A stretch of DNA of 64,000 nt. It comes from Chromera velia (taxonomy: Eukaryota > Sar > Chromeraceae). Both the position numbers and the translations under genes were made by a program. The stretch covers positions 24,133 to 88,132 of the forward strand of contig JAHBMJ010003231.1 in NCBI GenBank assembly GCA_018398765.1, read 5' to 3'. The notes beneath the pieces are model-generated. The model searched no databases and was not told where the DNA came from. It saw nothing but the letters and a program-made list of their open reading frames with translations. Of this stretch, positions 10,853-22,073 are shown piece by piece; within the stretch, counting starts at the first letter, position 1, and every line of letters starts with the position of its first letter.

Positions 10853-11831
10853 TCATATCGATTCGTCCTCTTTCCAAACGAAGGCATCTACACACAAACG
10901 ATACTTCCTTTTCCCTATGCTTGTCTTGCTCGCCTTAACAATTCTTTCCACGCGGCATTGAAACCCCGAGTCCATGCACCCATCCTCCACCTCCTTCCGG
11001 GAGGAGACAAAGCCCCCAGATTCCCCCCCTGGTTCTGAAAAGTCATACCAGTGAATCCAGGCACCCCTAGGCTCTGCAAATGGTAGTGCACAATCCAGAA
11101 AAGATCCCTCACCCTTCGGTCGAGGAATCAAAATCCGATCAAACGTTTCCAAAGTTTTGAACTCTCTCACGTCCTGCTGGACAATTCTCAGACGGTCCGG
11201 CCCCAATTTGTTGGCATCCCGCGACATTTTCAGGCACGCAATTGCGTCCGGATTCTTTTCCACCGCCACCACTCTGGAGACTTCTGTCAACTTGCACAGC
11301 ATACACGACTGGGGACCGCAGCCTGCGAAGAGAACGAGAATTTTCTCTTTCGGTTGTACGAGATCGCACACCCGCTTTCTCTCCGCAGACATGCGCACTG
11401 AGAAGAAAACCTTGCCCAAATGGACTTTGGTCTTCACCCCCCACTCCTTGTGCGTCGTCTCCAGTCTGTCTTCTCCTGCAATCACATGCACCTGACTCTG
11501 CCGGAAAGGCCCTTCCATCGGGGCAGTCTTGACAGCACAAACTTTGATCTTCCTGTTGGAAGCCATCACCTGCTCTCCTATGTCCCGAATAGGAGCTCCC
11601 ATGTCGGGCGTCTTGATCAAAGCAATGTCTCCAATAATATCTGCAGACAAGCCGATTGAAGAAAAAAGAAAACGGGGAGACGGTCAAAGGAGACGGCATA
11701 CAATTCAACTTAAGCCGTTGAACAAGGTACTCACCGTAACTTGACGGTCTCAATGAAAACCCAACAGTGCTGAATCTGCGAAGCGGGGGAAGGCAAAAGA
11801 GAAAACAACAAGCCAGCTTTCGGCCCTTCAT
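10853..11831 (-). CDS. Trm5/TYW2-like class I tRNA methyltransferase (Met-10+ family)
   Basis: Exons 11831-11735 and 11640-10853 are joined across a 94-nt intron (GTGAGT...CTGCAG), giving 885 nt or 294 residues. Family: S-adenosylmethionine-dependent enzymes that methylate N1 of guanosine-37 next to the tRNA anticodon (Trm5) or act in wybutosine synthesis (TYW2). Seen: the D1-type SSYDIIGDIAL created exactly at the splice junction; an ETTHKE-WG motif; a cofactor loop VLFAGCGPQS; an acidic strand end AVEKNPDA; and DRILIPRPKGEGSFLD where archaeal members have DR-I-MPLPKGA--FLD. That last motif is closer to archaeal Trm5a-like proteins than to the NLP form of canonical eukaryotic Trm5. The length also fits the compact archaeal type. 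ATG at 11831 is the first in frame near the D1 segment, but an upstream exon with a targeting peptide cannot be excluded. Trm5 and TYW2 activities cannot be separated by eye. Confidence 0.8.
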
Positions 11832-12263
11832 GTACGCTCAAATTCTGGGTACTGGAGACTGCGATGGTGTGAACTGTTCTTGGAGACGGCTTACGGATAG
11901 TAGTGTCGCATCCATCTGGTAGAGCATCAACTGGCCAGTCACAAGTGAGTGAGTGCGTTTGCCTATCTTTGTGGCCAGCGGAATCAGTTGGCAGGCACAC
12001 ACAATGCATCACTGTATGCATTTGCTGTGACACTTTGTAACATTTTGTGACCTCGTCCGACGCCTCGATCTTGAACCGTCTATACGACTCAGTACGACTA
12101 CGAGTCTGACAGTCTGATCGACTGACAAAATTTAATAATCGTTTAATTGACAGTGGCGCGCACCCGTTTTAGAGCGAGCGCGTCTCGCTTAATTCAAGAA
12201 AAGGCAAAATTGGGTTTCAACGTACATGCATGGTTTCAACAAATCGAGAAAAAAAAACATAAA

Positions 12264-12297
12264 TGCATGCATGTTCATTCCATGCATGCATGCATGA
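12264..12297. promoter_or_regulatory. TGCATGCA palindromes upstream of the secreted-protein gene
   Basis: TGCATGCATG at 12264-12273 and ATGCATGCATGCATG at 12282-12296 lie about 270-300 bases upstream of the ATG at 12566, a spacing similar to the cluster upstream of the coiled-coil gene. The rest of 11832-12565 shows no gene. A short TATA-rich run is at 12325-12344. Confidence 0.3.
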
Positions 12298-12565
12298 CGT
12301 TTTGCAGCACGTTGTATTATTATAATACATATATATATATATAGTAAACACAGCCAGAACGAGCAAACAAGCCGTCGATCTCGATTTCCTTGGAGCTCTC
12401 TCTGCGATCCCTTTAAGGCTGGCAAGATCAGTAAGGACGCTTTCTAAAGAGCCCGGCGTAAATTGCAGAAGAACGTCCCCTTCGAATTAGATAATTCCGT
12501 CGTCTCCTTTCGAATTGAACTTCCAAAGAGCCGTCCCAACTCGGTCCTATCTCAAATCATCAACT

Positions 12566-14235
12566 ATGCAGACGCTGGCAGCTCTTGGGATTCTTCTTTT
12601 CTCTTGGCCGTCCGCGGTGTCTTCTCTGAGAATGCAGAGACAGTCGGACGGTTTCACGAAGGTCGTCGAAAAATTCAACAACGGCGTCACATACGAGACT
12701 CTTCCCAAAAAGATTAAGCAGTTTCCGCCTGCGCAGCCTTTCTGTTGTGAGATGAGAAACAAGATGAATGTCTGGGTAGAACTGGTGAAGTGCAAACTCA
12801 CCTCCATCGACAATATGCTTAAGTTCCAAAAAAAGCAGACTACTCCGTGTATTCTCATTGGAGGTGACCGCGAGGGGGAGATCTTCAGCACCTACGAGGA
12901 ACTTCCCTTTTTTGAACTTCCAAGCGACTACGACATCAAAGCCTTCCGTGCCGTCCAAGCAAGTGACAAGGAAAAATTCGAAGAGGTCCAGGCAAAGGGA
13001 AAGGACCCCTTGGCACAGGCCTCGTTTGACATCGCGTCTCCCTCCCCCAACCCCCCTCCATCAGAGGAACCTATGGTCACACAGGAGGACGAAGGAGAAC
13101 CTGAACCAGAGGTTGAGCCCTCTCCTCCGTCTCCCCCTTCCTCTCCACTCTCGGCCTCAGGTGATTTACGGACGGGGAATGGTTTTCTCATGTAGTCATA
13201 TATACACATGGAGCGGATAGATAGATTTAAATCTGTACGTGAGTGGATGCATGGACTGAAAACTTGGCTGCTAATATTTTGTGGAGAGAGACCTTTTCTC
13301 GATGGACCGATCCATCCCTCCATTCCCCCATGCATGTGCAGGTGACCTTCTGGGCGCGATCATTCCTGAGATTGTAGAAGTGGCCCCTCGCACAGAGTGC
13401 ACCGCAGAGGGCCTGCCCACAGAGACGACAAAAAGCGGAAAGCCCATCAACCCCTACAACACCCTCATTCCAAAGAGCAGGTAATTCATTCAGCCAGATC
13501 AGTGAAAGAAACGTAAATGTCAAGAAAGCAAAGGGACAGATTGACAATGACCAGTGAACAAAAAAATGAAACTGTCGCGCCAAGAGGTGATCGAGGAGAC
13601 AACCATAGTCGCTGTGCACTGTTGCTCGACAGGCTTGCGTTGACGTCACTTTATTCATATACGGCCAGACCACTTTTCCATTTCTTTGCTGAACCGTAAG
13701 TGAAATGGAGTTCCACAGAGAGGAGAGGAGAGGAGAGGAGAGGAGAGGGTGTGCCTGCCTGTAGGCAAGGAGCATGAGCTGCAGTGTTTCCCTTCTCTCT
13801 CACTGCTTCATTCGCTTGCGGCGGACTCGAAAAGCCAGATGCTCAGCTGAATGACTGAGTGGGTTGGAGAGGAGAGGAAGACACAAGGCGGGACCATGTT
13901 TGTTTGTGTTGCCCAATTGGTCGGTACATGTAAGACTACCTACAAAAAGAGATCAATGCACGACCTTTGACTCATGGATGAGTGTCTTTGGCGTTCTTGA
14001 GTTCTCATTCCGCGGCTCAAGATTTGCACTATTATGAATGTACGTGCGTGCGTGCAGGTGTTGCCGAGTCTGCGGAAAGCCTTCCAAAGGGAACGTGTCG
14101 TACGCCTGCGGCAGCGGCTGCATTGCCAACGGAAAAGGGTGCACCAAGCGTATCGACAAGAAAAGCCCAAAGAAACGAGAGCAGGTGGATGAGCCTGGGT
14201 GTGCCTGCGACTATGCAAACGTCTGCGAGGCATAA
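12566..14235 (+). CDS. Secreted cysteine-rich protein of unknown function
   Basis: Three exons, 12566-13160, 13342-13480 and 14058-14235, join in frame (912 nt, 303 residues). ATG at 12566 opens a clear signal peptide (MQTLAALGILLFSWPSAVSS). The middle of exon 1 holds a CC pair and a KCKL segment. Residues from about 150 to 200 are a low-complexity Pro/Glu/Ser linker. The last 58 residues carry nine cysteines (CCRVCGK, YACGSGC, GKGC, GCACDY, VCEA), which suggests a disulfide-bonded extracellular module. I recognise no family. Introns use GTGATT and GTAATT donors and GTGCAG acceptors. The protein probably enters the secretory pathway; whether it is exported, surface-bound or vesicular cannot be told. 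Confidence 0.75.
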
Positions 14236-14331
14236 TGAAATCGGATCACTCAACGAAGAGAAGAAGCAAAATCAGTACCCTCCTTCGTCTCTTCTTTATT
14301 TTTCTGTCTTCTCTTCCTCTATGTTCGTTTG

Positions 14332-14362
<31 letters not shown>

Positions 14363-15395
14363 TCACTTTTCCCTTTCTCTTCCACACAAAGATTCTACAG
14401 TATGACATCCTGCAAGTGAGCGTATGGCTTGTCAGACTGCAACAAAAGCCACGCACCAGTCGGCCCTCCATAGACTAGCTGGCAACAACCCGCCCTCCCT
14501 CCAATTAAGGAGAGCAAGGCGACCTGTCAGTGATCACCCCTTGGAGCCAGCATTGGAGACTTTGAATTTATTTCAAGAAGAGGACAGAGGCCGTAGTCAT
14601 GCAGTGCCTTTAAACTCCTTCCAGTTCAACAAGATTCCGTTCTGCTGACACATGCTGTACAAAGGGGTTCTACATGCAGGATTTAGATTGGAAACAGAGC
14701 TGACAGGGCCAAGCCTATGTAATGGCCGCCATACAGATCGGGTTATCCTGGGTTATCCCAAACGACTTCAACTTTAATATACATGAACTTGAAATTCACA
14801 CGTTTCAATCTGTGTATACTTGCATGCTTAATCGAAGTCTTTGATTGCATGCAAGATTACTACATGAATCACATCATTAAATTAGCAAAGTTAAATATTT
14901 TTCTTCCAGCCTATTGTAATCTATTATAATTTTTTATTTTTTTATAAGTTTTTTTTTTAGATTAATTTATTGACAGTATGTACTAGAATTGTCCCAAACT
15001 TGTAGTTAGTGTTGTACTTTTAAAATTTTGATTTATCATACGCTACTGACTATGATTAACGATGATATTAACTATATTACCTATTAAATTACGGACTAAT
15101 ATACAGCGACTAATACGTCGACTATAATATTGTTTGTATTGAGTTCAACGGTCGAAGCCGACCGGCTTAATGCCATACTATGCTATGCTATTCACAGCTG
15201 GATGAACACTGCCGCAACTAGAAGTCACTTTTGAGTTTATAATACTCCGACTCTATATAATACTTGACTAAAAACGATTTTTGCTACAAAAAATTATATA
15301 TAAAAAAAGTTATGTTCAAAGTAGTTCAGAACTTTCTAGAGAACTTTACTGCGGGTAGTAACTTAGTGCTGCATTGAAAACAACCCCATAGAATA
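14236..15395. other. Intergenic, (TTTC)n then AT-rich
   Basis: Contains a (TTTC)n run at about 14336-14366, then moderately GC sequence to 14750. From about 14760 to 15330 it is AT-rich without long frames. A 74-codon frame at 14424-14648 has no family resemblance or splice support and is not called. Confidence 0.5.
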
Positions 15396-17497
15396 TCATG
15401 CATTCGATAAAAATGTGCAGACTTGTCGAAAGTCGTCAAGCTCCGTGGATGAAAGAACTTGCACCTCTCCCGGAGCCAGTCTTGTTCTCCTCTTTGACTC
15501 TTCCCCACCTACTTTTACACCCTCAGCACCCGTGTTCAAAGAAGTTGCCGCTTGTGTTCTTGATTTTCCCTCCTCAGAAGAGCAGCGTGAAGCCTGACAG
15601 CGTGGAAAGGGAAGACAGAAAGGCCCAAGTTGGACGCGAACCATCCGTACCACCCGGACACCTGCGGGCAACAATTCAAAAAACAGAAGAGACGTCCTTA
15701 TCTGACGAGGAGAAAAGAGAAACTCTCCTCCCCTCCCAACACACATGCAGGTAGAGAGAAAGGGCACTGCAGTCGGGCACCTCTCCAGAGGGTGCGTTGC
15801 ATAACGGCAAAAACAGAAAAAATGAAATGAATGTGCACATCCATGATGAGCAGTCAAATATCCTGAGAGACGCTCGGACGTACACAAACGGAAGAGATTT
15901 CTAGAAGGAAGAAGGGCAACTTATCACTATGTTCAGTTTAATTGTTCTGACTGCTCGCAGTAGGAAGGAAAAAGAGGACTCTATCAGGCTGTAGGATTTG
16001 AGGGCATTTCACCAGAAAGAAGCCCACCGAGAGAAGCGAAGATCGCCTCAATTGCCCAGCCGCCACTCTCCACGTCCCCTCCCAGTAGCCCCACCTCCCA
16101 CCAAGTTTTGCCTTCGTGCTCTCCCCTGCCCTCCCCACGTCTCCTCACAAAAATCTCAGTCTCCTCCTCCACCCCCTCTATCGGTGGAGGTCCCTCCTCA
16201 GCAGTTTCTCGACGCATCAGATCAGAGTACCAAGAGGCATGCTGGGGCATCAAAAGGAACGAAGGCGCCGTGCCTAAGGCTGCCAATCTATGGGCTCTTC
16301 TCAGGAGTCCCTCTGAAATCAGAACGGCTTCATGCGAGACCTCCCCCTCAATTAAAATTGCCCAACGACGGCTCAGGGGGGAAAGTGCAAAATGGGGGGG
16401 GGTGGAGGAGTGTCCATCCCGATCCTTCGGTCCGTTCTGCAGGCACACAACTTGGAGGGGCCACGAAAACAGATAATTCAAGTACATGCACAGCCATACT
16501 CTTCTGATACATGCGTATGCATATGCCGATGCAGGGAGAAAAACAGAACACTTCCACGGAATCACAGGACCTTCGAAGAGATGACGAGGCCGCTCCCTCC
16601 CCTCCTCTCTCCTTCCTTCTCCTTTGCTTCGCTCTTCTCTCAGAGTCAACACGAAACTCCAGAAAATGCATCAGACACTCCGGCAACCTCTGTGTATGCG
16701 AGCGCAGAATCCACCAGTTTACAACTATCCGAAAAAAAAAAATTCTCTTCGGTCACCTGTGCGTAGAAAAGAGAGTCCATCCACTGGCTGCCGTTCGCGT
16801 TCATCAACTCCTCGACTGCAGAATTGCCATAAATTCCTCTCCGACTGATTTGCTGTCCCTCTTCTAGGCTGTCAATAGAGAAGGCTGCTTCCGACTCGGA
16901 AGGGATTTCTCCGTATTCGCATTCCGCCAGTGGGAGGTGCCGTGAGAAGGCTCGAGATAAGCGGGTGCTCAGGGGAGGCGGGAAGGCAGGAAGAATGGAA
17001 AAAGAGGGCGGACGATTGAGCGCAGACCGAAGGATGGGACAATTGGACATGAGCCTGCAAGAGAAGAGAAGAGAAAAGAAGAGAGGGGAGGGGGGGCCAC
17101 AAAAATGATCGAGTGAGACAGACCGAAGGGGTGCAAGAAAGACTTTTTTATCTCTCTTCCCTCTGGGGCGTGAGAGGCGGGACACAGAACAGTTAGTGAA
17201 AAGGGAAATGGAGCAACAAAGTAACCACGAGGGGGACAAAGAGAAGAAAAGTCACCGAAGGCGCAGCACCACCAGAAGGAAATCAGGCCAAAAGCTTACC
17301 CGCGCCAGAGAAGAGCAGAGGGTAAGAAAAAATAACAGAAAGAAGCTGCATGCTTATGAAATTTGTGTGTGATGGTTTGAATAGGGAGGAATCCACAGGA
17401 ATCCTAGCAGACAGACAAATGGAAAAAACAGGCAGGCAGGGTTTGTGTTTTCATAATGACTGACTAACTGCCTCTCCCTCCCTCTCTTCTGCACACA

Positions 17498-17576
<79 letters not shown>

Positions 17577-18495
17577 TCACATCAATCCTCCACAGTGGGG
17601 AAGCAGAGGGGCAACAGGGCAGAGTTCTGGAACTTCCGGTGGAAGGAACGACTGCAACAGGCTCCCTCTGCGCAAACCCTGCATGCATGCATGCAAGATG
17701 CCGAGCTAGGGAGACAATCTGAAGAGACCAAAAAATCGGACGACACCAGACAAGAAAGCATCCACAACCTGCTGACACAGGCTCCCCAGCGCAATACAAA
17801 ATATTCTGGATATTCATGATGATCTTCTTCCACGTCGATCATTTTGTTCCTCGATCATTTCAGATGGGAGCGAGTCAGCAGCAAAGATTAAAAAATCATT
17901 TCAGAGAGCAGTAAGCGAAGAGGGAGAAAGCAGAACTCGAGATCCACAAAAATGGTCTCTTGTTGATTGATCACTTCACTCCACCTGCGTGAAAGAAATG
18001 AAAGAAATGAAGAAAAAAAGAGAAGACACGGGCTTTTGAAGACAGGTACGAAAGAGGGAACAGACCTTTTTGTCGAAACACTCTGACCCGAAAGTCTTGT
18101 TCACCTGCATGCATCCATTCAATTTACCGAGAAAGAAGAAGTAAAGGAATGTGAAAAGAGGGAGTAAGGAAGAAACGAGCATACGGGACACAGCGAAATG
18201 CAAGCGACGGTATTCGGCTGCTCTCTGATCAAGTCAGTGAAGTGCTTCTTCGAGTGAATGAGTGCGTGCGTGCGTGAGATGGTGCGTGGGTGGGTGCGTG
18301 TGGGAGTGAGGGAGGGAGGACATGCTCTGTCGCATGAACACATGCACGTGCGACCGAATAAATGAACGAGCATTGAAGCGAGTCGGTGCGCGGGTGGTTG
18401 CGGCAGGAAGAGGAACAAACTGTTTCTTTCCTTCGTCACTGCTCACCGTCCGATTCTCTCTCCCCCACTCACACACTCACTCACTCACTCACTCA

Positions 18496-18528
<33 letters not shown>

Positions 18529-19513
18529 ACTGTGTGGGACAGAGGGGGCGTGAAAGAGAGAAACGATGCACTGGAAGAGCGACCAGCCAAGCAACGAACC
18601 AGGAAATGAAACTTGCAGAGGTCTTCCACTGCGACGCCATCGATCATCACCCAGTCATGAGGCCTGACCCACCTGACGGAATGAAAAGGACAGCCGTATT
18701 CTTTCATACGTACGTTAAATAAGACTTATTGTAAACAGCTTTGTCTGACAGATCATTGTCGCCAAAGCCCCTGCGGTCTCATGCCTCAGGCATGCTTCTC
18801 TCAGCGGGCGGAAGGGAGAACGGAGAAAGGCCAAGCCGGTGAGGAATCGCACGATTGAAAGCAGGCACACAAGCAGGCAGACAGACTAGACGGAAAGACA
18901 GATAAACAGGAGATGGGCAGGCAGACAGTCAGACGAACGGACACACAGGCATGCAAGCAGACCGATAGACGAGTCGAATTAGAGAGGAGGATGCGTCTTT
19001 TCCTTCTGTCTTTGCTGCTATTTATTCTCATCTATTCAGGAGAACGACACCTATGGCACAACACAAGCAGAAAGCAGCAGTGAAGTGAGGGGGTGTCACC
19101 CTCGTACTGTCAGACTGACATCAATGATGTCGCTCGACGCCCATTAACCACGACTCTTTTGCCTTCAACAGCTCTCATGGCTTCTGCACGCAGCCGTTCC
19201 ATAAGATTTTTGCCTCACAGCTGAAAGGGGTCACAAATTTCTCGTCGCCCTCGCACAAACGGGGCTGTCGCAGAAAGTACAAAAGGATTTTTTTGGTGGA
19301 GAGGACTTGGGATCACGAGGTGATGGGAAACCTCAGGGACCCGAGGGCCTGTGGTAGAGATGGATAGGAGAACAAAAAAAGGAGACGGCGACTGCCTTGT
19401 CGCTGTGCCGTCTCCGAGCACCCACCGAGGCGACTTCGCACCCCTGCCTTGACCAGCAATTCATCAAGGCGGCACCCGGGTCGAAGGCTTGCAGTTCCGG
19501 TGGCTGCACTCAT
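15396..19513 (-). CDS. RsuA/RluB-family pseudouridine synthase-like protein, catalytic Asp missing
   Basis: Eight exons: 19513-19426, 19183-19120, 18672-18600, 18104-18066, 17678-17581, 17054-16757, 16436-16028 and 15661-15396. All phases agree (1,335 nt, 444 residues). Residues about 15-60 form an S4 RNA-binding domain (RLDELLVKAGVRSRLEAM, KRVVVNGRRAT, WVMIDG). The synthase core follows: FHFLVNKTFG for the family's lead strand, SLLQSFLP, GLMLMSNCPILRSALNRP for GL-L-TND---HRL--P, WWEVGLLGGDVESG..AIEAIFASLG for the RNA-contact helix, VRVVRMVRVQLGPF, and LAPGE..LSSTEL at the C-terminus. Family members convert uridine to pseudouridine in rRNA. The universal GRLD is APLL here (residues 111-114), so the catalytic aspartate is Leu and the arginine Pro. 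The protein may bind RNA without catalysis. An upstream exon with a targeting peptide is possible, because an acceptor-like CTTTCAG lies about 35 bases before the ATG. Confidence 0.82.
17496..17572. repeat. (AC)n(GA)n microsatellite in an intron
   Basis: AC repeats followed by GA repeats, directly beside the donor of exon 5 of the RsuA-like gene (exon ends at 17581). In the transcript this gives a TC-rich then GT-rich tract just inside the intron. Confidence 0.9.
18472..18528. repeat. (CACT)n(CA)n microsatellite in an intron
   Basis: CACT units followed by CA dinucleotides, within the intron between exons 3 and 4 of the RsuA-like gene. Confidence 0.9.
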
Positions 19514-20152
19514 GCTTGGCCAGGAGGCAATGCAGTGATGCCGAAGCTGAAAGAGAGAAGCACAGAGACACAGGATAAAGACGGAGGAGACGGGAACCCC
19601 TCAATTCAAAGTACTCAACAGAAAATCAGAAAAACGGAGCTTTCGACTTTTTGGCTACATGACGGCTGAGATTCGGCTGGAAGTGTGCCGACAGGAACGT
19701 CTCCAAAATTGACGAACTTCAAGACTTCAAATTTGTCATTGTGAGGTCACGCTTTGCAAGACGTAATTAAAATCCACGTCACGGCGGGCCGCGCATGCAA
19801 TGGCCCCTCAACCGCGCCATACCGCGCCTGCATGGCTTATTAATAAAATCGGCTTGGCATCACCGGGCCCAAAATCGGCTCTACGTATGGACAATTAAAT
19901 GCATGTATGCGCCGACCGGATCCAGCTGCAGATGTGAGTGACCCCAAAACGACGACGCGGTCTGATCATATACACAGACAAATGCTTAGAGAAACGCTGT
20001 GAGTTGTTCTCCTGTTTCGGTTTGTTGTACGCACATCTCGACTTCTTTGGATTTCAACGGTTGTGGTGGTCCACACTTCTGACTGACCTTTATCGCGAAT
20101 CTTTGTCACCTGTCTCCTGAACATAGAAGCTCCAATATCGACTAATCGATCG
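19514..20152. other. Divergent spacer between the RsuA-like and PARG genes
   Basis: About 640 bases between two start codons that point away from each other. No gene is supported. It must hold both promoters unless the RsuA-like gene has a further 5' exon here. I see no clear TATA or initiator element. Confidence 0.45.
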
Positions 20153-21067
20153 ATGCCACCGAAGGATGTTGCCAAGGGTCAGGCAGGAGGGGCAGGGGGG
20201 AATCGGGAGGGTCGGAAGAGGACTGCCGAGGAGACAGTCTTAATTCTCCAAAGCGGACTATACCGCAATGCCAAAGGAGAAGCCGTCTCGTTTGCAGATG
20301 ACCTTGCTCGTGCTATCAGTGGATCAACTCTCTTCAGTGAGGCCGAGTCTGCTGGATTGCGCGCTCAGCCTTTCAAGAAGACATTTGATACCCCCTTCAT
20401 GTACGTCGTGAATGCTGGGAGCTTGCAAGCCGCAAGTCGGTTGGTTGACTTGGGGTGCGTGGATCCTCTGGTCCTCAACTTTGCGTCGGCAAAGAATCCC
20501 GGAGGAGGCTTTCTCAACGGCTCCCTTGCCCAGGAAGAGTCATTGGCTCTCTGCAGTGGATTGTACTTCTGTATCAAAGACAGTGGCATGCATGCCCATA
20601 ATGCGGCAATCAAACCGAACGACGGCGTGTATTCTCATTTGATGGTATACTCTCCCAAGGTGCCCGTCTTGCGAGATGATCAGACACTCGAGTTGCTCGA
20701 CAGCCCCTTTCAAGTCTCCTTCCTCACCGCCCCAGCAGTCAATGCAGGCCATGCTAGGAAGCACGGTTACTCGGAATCTCAAATTTTGGAGATCATGGAA
20801 GATCGTATGGGAAGGGTTCTTGCGATTGCAGCTGCAAAGGGCCACCGTCATTTGGTCCTTGGGGCCTGGGGTTGTGGTGTGTTCGGGAACAGTCCTGAAG
20901 ACATCGCGGCGCTCTTCCGTGCCGCTCTAAGTGGCCGCTTTCGGGGTGTGTTCGAGACGATTGTGTTTGCTGTTCTGAGTCGGAATGAGAAAGACGGGTC
21001 GCACTCAACGTTTTCGAAAGGATTCCCAGATGCGAAAACCGAGTTGCCTCTCATACCTCGGGCCTGA
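20153..21067 (+). CDS. Bacterial-type poly(ADP-ribose) glycohydrolase, intronless
   Basis: A single open frame of 304 residues starting at ATG 20153. It matches the microbial PARG family (a macrodomain fold; TIGR02452-type proteins), which hydrolyses ADP-ribose chains from proteins. The signature is LNFASAKNPGGGFLNGSLAQEE: the diphosphate-binding GGG (residues 117-119) and catalytic QEE (127-129) are seven residues apart, as required by GGG-x6-8-QEE. Other family blocks are the early RT-EET segment, YVVNAGSLQAA, FQVSFLTAPAVNAG, and the late LVLGAWGCGVFGNSPEDIA, typical of the family's C-terminal strand and loop. All neighbours have introns but this gene has none, and the bacterial-type domain makes an ancient transfer plausible. 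There is no signal peptide; the N-terminus is Gly/Lys-rich. Likely nuclear or cytosolic. Confidence 0.88.
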   Translation: MPPKDVAKGQAGGAGGNREGRKRTAEETVLILQSGLYRNAKGEAVSFADDLARAISGSTLFSEAESAGLRAQPFKKTFDTPFMYVVNAGSLQAASRLVDLGCVDPLVLNFASAKNPGGGFLNGSLAQEESLALCSGLYFCIKDSGMHAHNAAIKPNDGVYSHLMVYSPKVPVLRDDQTLELLDSPFQVSFLTAPAVNAGHARKHGYSESQILEIMEDRMGRVLAIAAAKGHRHLVLGAWGCGVFGNSPEDIAALFRAALSGRFRGVFETIVFAVLSRNEKDGSHSTFSKGFPDAKTELPLIPRA

Positions 21068-22073
21068 TGGACCTTGCAAAACGCAACACATTCGCTATGA
21101 CTGTGTTTGCGCAGAGCTTTTCATTGCTTCAAATTGAGCGAAAATTAACGACTATGGTCATATTGAAGTATCTAGATAGTACAATTAAAATGTGCACCGG
21201 TGTTGCACGCACTAAGCAACACTTAACAACACTTGAACAATAAAGTTTAGACTTACAAAGCCACCTTATCTTAAAAGTACAGCCAAAATATCCGCACCTA
21301 GACCCGCATAAAGAAAATTAAAAGTTTTAATACTAATAAATGTGCACAAATGTTGCACGCCCTAAGCAATGCTTAACAACTTGAACTATAAAGTTTAGAC
21401 TTACAAATCCATGATGTTATTTAAAATGTATCTAAAAGTATCACTGGGTGACACTGGCATAAGAACAAAACTTAAAAGTTTCAATATTCAAATGTGCACC
21501 GATGCTTTCCGGAACAGTCTTTCAAACAGAATTAATATTTAGCTAGCCAAAAAATATATACATAAATTAAAAGTTTCTGTCTAGCTTTATGTAAGATGAT
21601 GTCGTATGATAATGCATTTCTTTAAAAATCTAGTCTTACATACATTTTGATTGGTCGGCTTGGTTCTTTGATGCATTGAGTAGTGATATCAAAATAAATC
21701 AGTATTATATCAGTATTAAAGTCAGTAGCAACTAGACTAATTCCTAATATGCACTAATGACCATCATTCCTATCATACAGAGACCTATAACCACAGAACT
21801 TAAGGTTGATTCATGTTGATGCTGGGCTTGATCGGCAGATGACTGGACCAATCAGCACTGTCTGCGTTGTCTGCTGTAATCTTTTCCAAGATCTTCATAG
21901 CCAAAGTGTCCACAGAATGCCCAGCGCCAGATCACACGCTCGGAACCTTCTCCTATGGGGGGACTGAACCACATCGGACCGAACTTCGCTTGCACACTCA
22001 ATTCCTGGCACTGGCGTTCTCGGTCTCATCAACTGCGTCCTTCTCTCCCAAGTCGCCCATGCACGCTTGCCTG
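21068..22073. other. AT-rich intergenic region between convergent genes
   Basis: Downstream of both the PARG gene and the flippase gene. AT-rich from about 21120 to 21800, with the 150-bp repeat described separately and no supported coding sequence. Confidence 0.5.
21191..21500. repeat. About 150-bp tandem repeat, two units and the start of a third
   Basis: Units begin with TGTGCAC at 21191, 21341 and 21493. Units 1 and 2 share TGTTGCACGC-CTAAGCAA, CTTAACAAC and TAAAGTTTAGACTTACAAA. The ends of both also share TTAAAAGTTT-AATA. Spacing is 150 and 152 bases. Non-coding. Confidence 0.7.

Noticed and set aside
9593-10887. Several 100-230-codon frames across the microsatellite block
   Set aside because: Translations are dinucleotide-repeat artefacts (Ser/Leu, Arg/Glu, Cys/Val).
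14424-14648. 74-codon frame starting with ATG
   Set aside because: No family resemblance, no splice signals, and a length expected by chance.
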